Below are positions 54,601 to 64,000 of a stretch of 64,000 nucleotides of DNA, one piece after another; within the stretch, counting starts at the first letter, position 1; every line of letters begins with the position of its first letter. A program made the position numbers and the translations under genes. The stretch is from Vigna angularis (lineage: Eukaryota > Streptophyta > Magnoliopsida > Fabales > Fabaceae), in the NCBI RefSeq assembly GCF_016808095.1, contig NC_068979.1:10935001-10999000 (forward strand). Direction: 5' to 3'. The notes under the pieces were generated by a model. That model was given only the letters and a program-made list of their open reading frames with translations, made no database searches and had not been told where the DNA came from.

Positions 54601-56690
54601 ACGGTTTTCTAAATTTATTTGGAAGATAACAATTTTAATTTGGAAGGAAACCACACTCTTTAAGGAAAGGCCACGGCAACTCCTTGTTCCCAAATGAGGA
54701 ATTTTGCAATTGGCAAGAATTTGGAATGAAGAAGGGCCACCAAATGAAAGTTCACGAGCTCATGGATTTTATTATATTAATGTTATATTAATGGAAGTGG
54801 TTTCATGGCCCGCTAGATTGAAAAATTGGAGAAAGAAACAACACATCACTCATGGTTTTGGAAAGAATAATGGAAGCACACTTTTTGTTTTATTTTGTTT
54901 TTTTTTTTCATGTCACGTAAGGAGTAAAATGGAGGGCCCCTTCATGACTTTTGGCACATCAAAGAACCATTAAGTGAAGAAAGAATGAAGCCATCCTACC
55001 AAGTCCATCTTACGTTCAAAAGCTCACGGCCCACATGTAAAGGAAATGCATTAATTTTGGCTTGAAGAGATGTGCAGAATTTTTGGTGACCGTCCTCTCC
55101 CACTCCACATTTGGTTTTAGACCTTCTTTTGGAAAACAAGCTCACGGTTTCCTTTGAGAGGCATCCAGCAGCTGCACCCCATTCATTCTTCATCTCACGT
55201 CCAAAGGAGAAAGGGGGATGGTATGCATGTTGAAGGAAATAACTCAGTTGTAACAGCCTTGGTTTTGAAAGCATCCAGCAGCAAAGAAAATGGAGGCTTG
55301 GAGAAACATCCATATTTAACGTAGGCTGCACTTTCATGGTCCAGCAGATAAATCAACATTCCAGCAGAGTGGAAAGCAACCTCCACGGTCCAGCTGGGAG
55401 GCGTCACAACCATGGCCTCCACACAACGTCCACAGTCACGGGAGAAGAAGCACATCCAGCAGTTGCAGCAGCCACGTCCAGGTTTGATCAAAGAGATGCA
55501 CATGGAATGAATAAGCTTGCTGGAAAAGAAAAGAAGAAAAAAATCCAGAACAACAGCTTGGTCCAGTAAAGCTCACGGTGATGGCTGGAGTGATGTGCAA
55601 CGTGATGGAAAAAGAGGAGACCACCACCTAGGAGTGGAGCTCACGGTTATTGGAGAGGCTTGGCAGCAGCTACGTTCAAAGAAAAAAAAAAAGGAAAAAG
55701 AAGTGGCACTCATGATGTTGGATTTTGGATGAATAAGAATGAAGAAACTCACGGCCGGTTCTGAGCAACGTTTGGAAAGCTACTGGAAAGCTCTTACTAC
55801 TGGAGTTTCAGAACCGAGTTGGCTGGAGGACAACATGCACGGAGAAGGACCAATGTTGATTCATTCACGAGATGGTTGGAAGAAAGCTTCCACGTGAAGA
55901 CAAAATGAAAAGGGAGCACCAAATGGTAATTAATTGGATAAAGAAAGTTAAAAGATGAAGATAAAGACAAAGAGGTGGAATGTGAATGGTGACATGGAAG
56001 GCATTTGGAAATTGGAAGGAGAATGAGACGGTCCAGACGTTTAGACACCAATTCATGGAGGACCCCATTATTCACGGACAGAGGCTGACTGGAAACATAA
56101 AAGGGCAGCTTGAGATCAGATTTTATGGAGGAGATTTTAGTGTTAGAGTAACATTAGTTTAGGAGTAGTTAGGAAGCCACGGTCTGGAGGAGGCTCTTGC
56201 CTCTTCCTCTTTCTCTTCCATTTTCTCTGAAATTTCCATTTCAAACAAGTGCAATGTAATTTTATTTCTGAATGCAGGAGTGTGTTACATTATATTGCTT
56301 ATTTTAATTTCAGTTTTTACGTATAGTATTCAAGAACTTTATTTTTAATGTTAAAGCTTTTTGATGAATTTTATTTTCAGTGCATTTAATTTTATCGTGT
56401 CTGATTTTTTACCGTTCAGTTTTTACCATCTTTTACCGCTTGTTTTTACCGTTGTTAAAATTTATTTCAGTGTTTGTAAATTTAGCTATTTTATTTAAAT
56501 TTCAGTTTTAATTTTATTTTACCGCACAAAACCAAATACAAACCCCCCCACTACATGTTTGATCTGAAACTGAACCATAAATTGGTCCTCGAGAGACGAC
56601 CTAGGAGTCAAATCCTAGACTATACTGCATTAATTTCGTGTATCAAATTTGTATGACCGCGACAGTCGTACCATTGTTTTTCCCATATCC
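54600..56690. repeat. Probable unclassified LTR-like or UTR-like repeat
   Basis: Richer in GC than its flanks, with recurring CTCACGG and GGTCCAGCAG words but no protein motif in any frame. The end, with GAGAGACGACCTAGGAGTCAAATCC and ATTTGTATGACCGCGACAG, resembles leader sequence near LTRs of other plant retroelements. I could not find ends or a target duplication, so this call is weak. Confidence 0.3.
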
Positions 56691-57279
56691 TAAATTAGAT
56701 CAATCAAAACATCTTGATTTGTTCACACCATTCAAATGATCATTGCAAATAAGAATAACAAAATACACAAACAAATAAAAATAAAAAGAGTAAGCTAATG
56801 TACCAAAAAGAAAAAATCACATAATATTTATATAGATATTAATACATATAAACATTCATATTAACAAATCCTAACACATGAAATTATACATGCTAGACTC
56901 ACTAGTGAAATGAACGGAAATGACATCGGTTAGTTTCGTTTATACGCACCGGTTTTACAACCGGTGCATATAGAGGCGAGGTAAAAAGGATACGTTTAAT
57001 GCCTCGGTTCTAAACCGGGTCAAAAAGGGATTGATTTTCGTCTCGGTTATCTTTTGAACCGAGTCAGTATCTTAAAAAATTCAATAAATTTTTTTTTCAG
57101 AAAACTGCTGAACTATTTTCTGGGTCTTTCCTCAATCCTTTAACACAGGAGCCATGTCTCAATACAGAATTCGAACTCAAGCATTTTCAGTTATAATTCC
57201 AAAACACAAACCAACTCCAAAAATCAGAATAAGATACATCACATAGCAGATAAAACCATAAATCAGAGTAAGGATACAT

Positions 57280-57560
57280 CTAAGAACAGATAAAACCAGC
57301 ATAACAAATGGAAAAAAATGAAAGAAAATCCTCATTTGACGCTGCCATCCTCGGCCCCCATTTCCCAGCTCCTTCCTTCTCCCCCATTTCCCAGTACAAA
57401 GAAGTCACCTTTTCAATTGGTAGAACCCAGCCTTCATCCTCATTGACGCTGTCATCCTCGGCCTTCGAAGCGGAGCCGGACGGTCCCAAAACAGCTTCAT
57501 CCACGGTGATTGAGGGCTCGGAAGGGGGCTGGACCGGGTGCTAGGCCAGCGGCTCCACCA
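57280..57560 (-). other. Codon-like insert in the CACTA element
   Basis: A minus-strand open frame, 57280-57504, reads VLGPSGSASKAEDDSVNEDE and EGWVLPIEKVTSLYWEMGEK. It is GC-rich compared with the element ends and may be a captured host fragment. I do not recognise the family, and the + strand is also open. Confidence 0.3.
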
Positions 57561-57599
57561 CTGGCACGGGCCGCACCAGGCGGTCCACGAACAACACTA

Positions 57600-57665
57600 G
57601 ATCTGAGATCGCGTCAGCTGGTGGAGTGAGATCGCGTCAGCTGGTGGAGTGAGATCGCGTCCGGT
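57600..57665 (+). repeat. Short tandem repeat GAGATCGCGTCAGCTGGTGGAGT
   Basis: About 2.5 direct copies of a 28-bp unit starting near 57608, 57632 and 57652, inside the CACTA element. Confidence 0.6.
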
Positions 57666-57714
57666 TGGGTGACGATTGGTGGTGGGGTTGGGGTTGCGGG
57701 GTGGGAGGCACCAC

Positions 57715-57995
57715 GGAGCGAGGGCCAGGGAGTGACGGAGCGAGAGCGAGGGAGCGAGACTGAGGGAGCGGCGGAGCGAGAGCGAGGGAGCGGCGGAGCG
57801 AGAGCGAGGGAGCGGCGGAGCGAGAGCGAGGGAGTGGCGGAGCGAGAGCGAGGGAGTGAGAGATTGACGGAGCGAGAGAGCAAGGGAGGAGGGAGAGGGA
57901 GGGAGAGGGAGGGAGAGTGAGGGAGAACGAGTGAGAGGGAGGGAGAGTGAGGCAGAACGAGTGAGAGGGAGGGAGAGTGAGGGAGCGAGGGAGTG
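57715..57995 (+). repeat. Purine-rich minisatellite inside the CACTA element
   Basis: Nested repeats of GGAGCGAGAGCGAGGGAGCG, grading into GGGAGAGGGAGGGAGAGTGA. The long frames on both strands here come from the repeat and are not genes. Confidence 0.85.
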
Positions 57996-58840
57996 TTAAT
58001 CAGATCTGGAAAATGAATAGGTCTCGGTTCTCTGCTCGCCCGAAGCCATACATGCGTATAGGTCTCGGTTCTACACCTGACCGAGACCTATAGTTCTTAG
58101 AAAAAAATGAAAAAAAAATATGAAATGATTATATACCTCGGTTTCCGTTTAAACCGAGGCATAAACACTATTTTACACTGGTTCTGAACGAACCGAAGCC
58201 ATAGGCTCTGCACTTATTTCAAATTTCAGAGACTGTCAGGGGGCAGGTGGGCTTTTAGGCTTCGATCATTACTTTAACCGAGGTAATATGACTTATATGC
58301 TTCGGTTGATTTTGGACCGAGGCGTATAAGTTGGCTTAAACTGCAAAAATGCCACCGCATTTTGATAGACTTCGGTTGCACCTAAACCGAAGCCTATAAC
58401 GCGAGTTAAAAAGCATTTTTTTTACTAGTGACTTGATCATCAAGATACATGTATTGATATTGGACTCTAGCAAGTTCTGCACTTGTAGTGGTGAAACCAC
58501 TTGCCTACTGAAACTACCACACAAGGTTAGTCTGTCAACTACCTATGGTTAAGGAAAAGCTCATAAATTAGGACCTCTTGCTACTTCTCACGACATACCC
58601 CACATTCTTTACTTGAGATTGAATGGTTATTAGAGTGTCAAGATAACCCCCAATACAGAATCGCTACATCAATACATTACACTACTGAATGTCACCATAA
58701 AATCTCTCCACAAGATCCATGAAATTATGCCAAACACATACCATGCCAACAACAAACTCATCATCATTACCATATCATACTTGAATAAATACCATACATA
58801 CTTATAATCATATTACCATCCATGAAGATTCATCAATTTC

Positions 58841-58844
<4 letters not shown>

Positions 58845-58900
<56 letters not shown>
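58845..58900. repeat. (TA)n microsatellite
   Basis: About 28 uninterrupted TA units in copy B of the unclassified repeat. Confidence 0.95.
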
Positions 58901-58903
<3 letters not shown>

Positions 58904-59720
58904 CAAAACAAACCAACCAAATCAACAAAACCATAGAAATCACATAGAATTGCATTGACGCTCAACGCAAAAGCCCTCGTAAAAGGGTGCACTCAATGCC
59001 AATATATGGCGCTCAACGCTAGAGCTCTTACAATTTTTCTTGCCCAGTAAGACTAACTGCGTCGCCCAACAAATTACGAAGAAAAAGGATCCAAATCTGC
59101 CAAAAAAAGGGGCGCTCAACGTTACAAAGTCACTGCTCAATGCCAAAGCATTTACATTTCTGGTCGATAAGTGACATAAACCTGACACTCGTGATCTGGT
59201 ACTAAAATGCTTTGTGGCCCTTATTGCCTAGCTTGCGCTCAGTGCTACATCAGTGTCACTCAACGCCATACCAGAAAACAGAAACTTCAACTTTGTGAGT
59301 TGGGAAGGAAGGACCTGTTTAAATGACCAAATTGGTATTCCTAAAATGCGTAGATAAAAAACATGTTTCAATGTCAGAATCAATGCCAATTTGCTCAAAT
59401 GGACATATTCCTCAGTTTCTCAACTCAACAACAAACAAACAAATTCAAACAAAGCACAACCACTTCAACACATCAGATTTCTCATTAGCTTAACCACAAT
59501 TTTAGACGAATGAAACATGAAATTTAATATTCTCAAACAATCTATAACACTACAACAAGGTAATTTCAACCAAAACACAAGTACATATTCAACATTAATC
59601 ACAACAAAATCCACATACCAAAACATCAATTTCAAACCAAATCAAACATGCAACACATATTATCAACAGATCAAAAACTTTAAAATGTGGTAGTTAGCTT
59701 TCCTTACGTGACAGATGACA

Positions 59721-60113
59721 AAAATACTCTACAAGGCCTAAACCAGATCCAACGCACAAGAAGTCCTATATTCTCCTACAAACAATAGAAACACGATTAG
59801 GATACACGATGAAGCTCACAATGAAGGGGATTGATTTCGTATGTTCGCGATTGGGTTTGGAGACGCGATGGTGGCGCGACGCGATTCAAAAGGATTTTGG
59901 TTGGTTATGTATTTGACTTTCCTTACAGGTTTTGGTTAGAGATAAAGACGTGATGACGCCTTCGTAGTGGTTACAAAGGAGCAATTCGCATTGCGCATTT
60001 GAAGAAGATGAAGGGCTGAGATTTCTGCACGAAGAAGATTGGCCATTTCCGAGAATTCCGAGTGATTTCATGAGACTCAGCAATGTTAGCACAATAAGAA
60101 AATAATGAACTGA
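59721..60113. other. DNA between repeat copy B and the carboxypeptidase pseudogene
   Basis: Contains GC-richer words such as GATGGTGGCGCGACGCGATTC near 59868 but no supported gene. It may be the far end of the repeat or the promoter of the pseudogene. Confidence 0.35.
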
Positions 60114-60647
60114 ATGGTTTGGCGAAAGAGGTTCCTTATAAAGAGGAACATCATCAATGTTATTCTCATTCTCCCTTTCCTATGTTTCTTTGTTTTGAGT
60201 ACTTTCTTCATTAAAGCATCTGCAGTAAATGCAGCATATGAGTCTGATAGAATAATCGATCTTCCTGGTCAACCTTCAACCCCCTCAATCTCACACTTTT
60301 CAGGTTACATCACTGTCAATGAAAACCATGAAAACCATGGAAGGGCCCTTTTCTACTGGTGATATTTGTTGAATACTTGAATGAGCTGAGGATGCCTACA
60401 ATTTCTTGGTGAATTGGCTACAAAGATTCCCTCAGTTCAAATCCCGAGACTTTTTTATATCAGGAGAAAGCTACGGTGGTCAGTGTTTAACTTCAGTTTG
60501 ATTTCTCTGTCACATACCTTACTGGCATGATCACAATTCCATTTTCCATATTTTCCAGGTCACTATATCCCTCAGCTTGCAGAGTTAATCTTTGATCGAA
60601 ACAGAGATAGCAACAAATATCCCTTTCTTAATCTTAAAGGTTTTATT
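60114..60647 (+). pseudogene. Serine carboxypeptidase-like (SCPL) pseudogene
   Basis: The first exon, from ATG 60114, encodes a signal-anchor or signal peptide ([18 protein letters not shown]), then [11 protein letters not shown] and [11 protein letters not shown]...GRALFYW, typical of carboxypeptidase II. A stop follows at once at 60360. The next exons are missing, including the WLNGGPGCSS oxyanion block. It resumes at about 60388 with [15 protein letters not shown] and the catalytic-serine motif GESYGG (to 60478). An exon at 60559-60647 then reads HYIPQLAELIFDRN and NLKGFI. The catalytic Asp and His exons are absent. A 9-base duplication (GAAAACCAT) lies before GRALFYW. Family members are vacuolar or secreted peptidases or acyltransferases. 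Confidence 0.85.
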
Positions 60648-60888
60648 GTAAGTAAATCAGACACAGCTCATTCTGTTGTGAAAATTGAAGTTTAATCTCA
60701 AGGGTAGCCCACCCGAGGTATCCCAAATGGACTTGTTATCTTCATTCACTAAGAGCATTTACTAATCGTTTTCGATATCACCAACTTGAAACAATTATTT
60801 TGTTTTCAACATCATATTGACACAGGACACTTCGTCTTTGGAGGAAAAGAAGCTTTGCAGTAGATTCCACGTAAACTACGTCGTGCAT

Positions 60889-61091
60889 TCTGGTAGAAAT
60901 CTAAGTGTGACTCTAATTCTCACGTTGGATAGAAATGAGAAAATAGAGTCAGTATATAAAAATGAAAGACCCATCAACTCATTAGCTTAAGGTTTTGAGT
61001 AAATAATTATGTCAATCCTTTATATAGTTGGTTCAAATGTTATTAGTGTTTGTGTAATTTACAAAAAACCTCCTCCTCAGTAGACCCAACA
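60889..61091 (-). mobile_element. Mini-LTR, copy 2 (inverted)
   Basis: The inverse complement of 4709-4908: it ends CCCAACA at 61091 and contains CTTTATATAGTTGGTTCAAATG. It shares the order and spacing of the other copy. Its ends are less clean and no 5-bp duplication is visible, so this is an older or truncated copy. The left boundary is uncertain by a few bases. Confidence 0.65.
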
Positions 61092-61535
61092 CAATATTCA
61101 ATTTTTCACTTTTAAAAATATAATTGAGAAAAAATAAATAAAAAAAAACCTATTTCAGAAACTCAACATAAATATATAGAGACTAGAATGATTAAACAAA
61201 AGCAAATAAATAAAGTTACTTTTTGTCAGTTTTAAACGAATGATTGAGATACTACTTGCTTGAAGGGCCTCTTTATCCTGTACAGTTAAAAGATAAATAT
61301 ATTATTTAATTAAATTTACATTCTTATACTGGATTATAATCACAATTTAAACCGTGTTTGGCATGAGGTGATTTTGCTGTTATTTTAAAATAATCGATTC
61401 TTTTCAGAGAAAATTTAAAATTTCATACTTTATCAAAGCAATCAAAATTGAAAATACTATTTGAAAAAAATCTAACACATATTAATAATTAATTTCAAAT
61501 ATTATAGGAATATATTGAAGTATTAGAAAAAATAG
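61092..61535. other. Intergenic DNA with a segment like the CNL 2 upstream region
   Basis: At about 61210-61280 the words TTTTAAACGAATGATTGAGAT and GGGCCTCTTTATCC match 50440-50505. No gene. Confidence 0.45.
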
Positions 61536-63982
61536 TGTCGGACCTCATTAAAAATGCATCCAAAATCTCTCTGAGCGGACGCCAGGTGTCAAGCGAAAGA
61601 AATCTGGAAATCAGAAAGTGAGAGATAGGTGTGGGCAGCGGAGTGGCCGTTCGTCCTTGACGGTGGTAGCAAAGCTTAGTTTTTCAAAACTCATGTCACT
61701 CTCTGCATGCAACCTCTCTTCCAAATTCTGAAACTCCATTTTCTCTCCCATCTCTCTAAAAACTCTTACTTGTCTCTACACAATCTCACTCTTCTCCGAT
61801 CACCACTCAGGCACTAGTTCTACTCTTCCGGCGTAGAGGACGTCTGTTTGAACCGATCAGTTTCGGATTCTGGACTGGTAAGTTCATCTCTCCCTCAGCT
61901 GTGTGTTTTTCTGTCGCATGCAAACCCAGATTTTTGGTTCATGAGTTGATCCTCTCATTCTAAGTATTTCTGGTCTTGTGTTTGTTATAGTTTCTTAAAG
62001 TGTGACTGTAGAGCGCTAAGGCCTCTGTTAGAGGAGAACCCTATTTTGCATCTGTGAGCGCTCGGTCACGTTAAGAGGTAAGGGAAACTTATATAATTTG
62101 ATTGTATGTTCGTTTCTACGTTCGTTTTTAATGGATGCATGTTTGTTGAGTTGCTGAATGAATATGAAGTATGATTGTTATATGTTTTGATTGTATGATG
62201 TATGAATATTTACTATGATATGAATGTTTGACTTTATGAAAATAGATGTTGAGAAATGAATTGATATAAAGAATTCTAAATATGTAATTCCCTATGAAAG
62301 TGTACGTTTGTCACTGAATGGTCCTTGACCGTTCGGTTTTCTAGTAGACTCGGTTGGAACTGGATTCTTTCATTTGGGAAGAATTCTAGTTAAGGACTAG
62401 CGCCTTTGTTTTGTAATAATTGTACATGAGCGTTCGGCCAAGGGTAATTGTTCCTTGGTATTCGGTTGTAAACTTAATTATATTTATATGTAATTATATA
62501 TTTCGTTCATTATTGAAAACTATTTAAATGGTATCTTATTATATTTATCAAGCCTTTCTTCTATAAGTTTAGTAGTGCTTGGTCTTACACCAAGTGCTCG
62601 TACTAAGCAAGTGTTTGGTCTTATACCAGGCACTCGTTCTCGTTTCCGTAAGTTACCTTTATAACATCGTTCATCCTAATTCAATAGAGTTCGCTCTCTA
62701 CAATGCTTGGTCTTTGACTAACCCTCGTTTCCCTTGGTGATGAACTTATAAATAAGCTAAGTATTCATAGCGTTCGGTTTCTTCATATAACTTCGTCACT
62801 TATTATTATTCGATGTTCCACAGTATCAGTTTCTATGGTGTTCGACCTAGAGTCTTAGTACTCGGCCTAGGCTTATTGGCGTTCGGTCTAAACTCTAATG
62901 AGTCAGTTCATTGAACTAACTCACCTAGTAAATAACGTTTGGTTCTAGTCGTCCTCGAGAAATATTATGTTAATCACTCCCTTTCTTAAAACAAATGTTC
63001 ACTCTCTCGGTTTTGATCCGTTTGGAATTGGAGACTTTTGGTCTCACTTTAAGCGTTCGGTCGTGTTCAGAGTCGAAGTTAACGTTTGACATTTGGTATC
63101 CTCAGAAGATCTTTTAATCAAATTGTTTCAAGTTGAGGTCTTAATAAGGAAAGATGATAGAATATGATATGGATGAAAGAACTTGAGTTATGAATGAGCG
63201 TTCCGAGGAGGAATAGCTCATGATTGTATATTGGAAATTTGCTAAAGTATGAATGTGGGCATGCTAAGCTGGCGGTTCATCATGATATTCCGTGATTACT
63301 CATTTCTCACGTAGAGAAGGGTAAGTCATGAGTGGGAATGGCAGGAGGTCCTAGTCCTTATGGTTAATTTGGATAGATAGGACTAACCTCGGGTGGCAGC
63401 TGTTGAGGGTATCCTAGTTACTACATCACCCGGGTGCACGGACGTCGTAGCTACACATAATTCATACAGTCCGGACAGTTAGAGTCTAGTATTAGACTTT
63501 GCATGTAAAAGTGAATGAAATTATCTGTTTAATTGCATTGTGTGAAGTGCATGTTGATGATTGAATTGAATTACATAAGCTTACCCTATTTTCCTGTTTT
63601 GTCCATTTTGTACGTTCGGTGTGTGTCCTTCTGTTGCAATGATCATCCGTGTGGATGTGAGTAGAAGGAGAAGCGTTGCTGGAAGAAGATTTGGTAGAGG
63701 TAGAAGTTAAGACCGAATAATAGAATCGTTTGGTCAGTTGTTGGTTTCTTTGTATGACCGTTCGATCATCTTTTGAGCTACTTCTTTTGTAGGTCGTTCG
63801 ATATAGGTCTTTTGTAAACCGTTCGACATAGTTTCAGCTTTTGTACAGTTTTAGCTTTCCCATTATTATGTAAGGTCGTTCGGTCATAAGCGTACGTTCT
63901 ACCTTTTGTATGGACTGATCTGTAGTATTATGAATGTGATGTTCCTATTATATGGATTTACACTATATTTTTGGATGTTAGA
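61536..63982 (+). mobile_element. LTR of family L, copy 2
   Basis: Starts TGTCGGACCTCATTAAAAATGC and ends GGATGTTAGA, colinear with 50980-53441 throughout, including GGTGGCAGCTGTTGAGGGTATCC. The flanks AATAG and AACAA do not match, and no primer-binding site follows in the last 18 bases. It may be a solo LTR with a lost duplication, or the left LTR of an element running past the window. Confidence 0.7.
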
Positions 63983-64000
63983 AACAAGTTAATAAAATAA

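Larger units (their letters stand above)
56900..58430. mobile_element. Non-autonomous CACTA element, 1531 bp
   Basis: Starts CACTAGTGAAATG and ends TTTTTTACTAGTG, with a 3-bp duplication ACT (56897-56899 and 58431-58433). Both are diagnostic of CACTA (En/Spm) elements. Subterminal regions carry many copies of CTCGGTT/AACCGAG and ACCGAAGCC in both orientations (56955-57070 and 58020-58400). These are the expected transposase-binding motifs. No transposase is present. Confidence 0.85.
56700..59720. repeat. Unclassified dispersed repeat, copy B, split by a CACTA element
   Basis: Own sequence is about 56700-56896 and 58434-59720. It matches copy A (6790-6904, 36785-37221, 40528-41520). The CACTA element lies in the same place as uninterrupted CTAGACT in copy A (near 36860). 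The GGCGCTCAACG word cluster is at 58950-59280. Confidence 0.55.

Noticed and set aside
55000..56075. Several minus-strand frames of 60-113 codons
   Set aside because: They overlap each other in different frames, have no recognised motif, and the region looks like a repeat.
57614..57920. Open frames on both strands with Arg/Ser/Glu-rich repeats
   Set aside because: They are the purine minisatellite read in different frames and have no conserved motif.
61536..63982. Pairing the two family L LTRs as one 13-kb element from 50980 to 63982
   Set aside because: The first copy has its own perfect GTGAT duplication on both sides, and the DNA between them holds no gag-pol.

Overview
This 64-kb window is nuclear DNA of a flowering plant. 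The genes contain introns, the two resistance genes are plant coiled-coil NB-LRR genes, and the transposons are of plant type (Athila and Tat Ty3/Gypsy, hAT, Mutator-like, CACTA). A legume, perhaps Vigna or Phaseolus, is my inference from the style of the genes and repeats, not a demonstrated fact.

Layout. At 1.3-4.0 kb lies an intact seven-exon gene for a Golgi-type PMT20/PMT21-like methyltransferase on the + strand. AT-rich DNA follows, with a 200-bp mini-LTR that still has its target-site duplication (TSD). From 6.9 to 36.8 kb everything is one nested transposon stack. A non-autonomous hAT element (8-bp TSD AAAATAAT) was hit by a non-autonomous Athila-like LTR element, called LTR-RT1 (TSD CTATT). 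LTR-RT1 carries a gene-capturing Mutator-like element (9-bp TSD TTATTTTTT) in its interior. Its right LTR was split by a decayed Tat-type element, LTR-RT2. LTR-RT2 in turn was hit by a 900-bp solo LTR (TSD GTAGG) and by a complete and very young Athila element on the minus strand, LTR-RT3. LTR-RT3 has one open 1806-codon gag-pol frame, a 401-codon ORF in the env position, and LTRs that differ at two positions by eye.

From 36.8 to 43 kb an unclassified repeat is interrupted by a deleted Athila-like element, LTR-RT4 (TSD ATTAC), and by a second solo LTR (TSD CATGC). At 43.0-50.3 kb two tandem intronless CNL disease-resistance genes lie on the minus strand. A 2.46-kb solo LTR (TSD GTGAT) follows at 51-53.4 kb. 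After that come unclassified repeat-like DNA, a second copy of the unclassified repeat holding a CACTA element (TSD ACT), a broken serine carboxypeptidase gene, a second mini-LTR copy, and a second copy of the 2.4-kb LTR that runs to the window edge.

How the parts work together. Only the methyltransferase and the two CNLs look like functional host genes. LTR-RT3 looks able to move and may have supplied proteins for LTR-RT1 and LTR-RT4. Those two share its primer-site type, or its 3' non-coding region, or both, but lack coding capacity. The Tat element carries a long antisense gene with its own TATA box. The Mutator-like element carries pieces of at least two, probably three, unrelated host genes.
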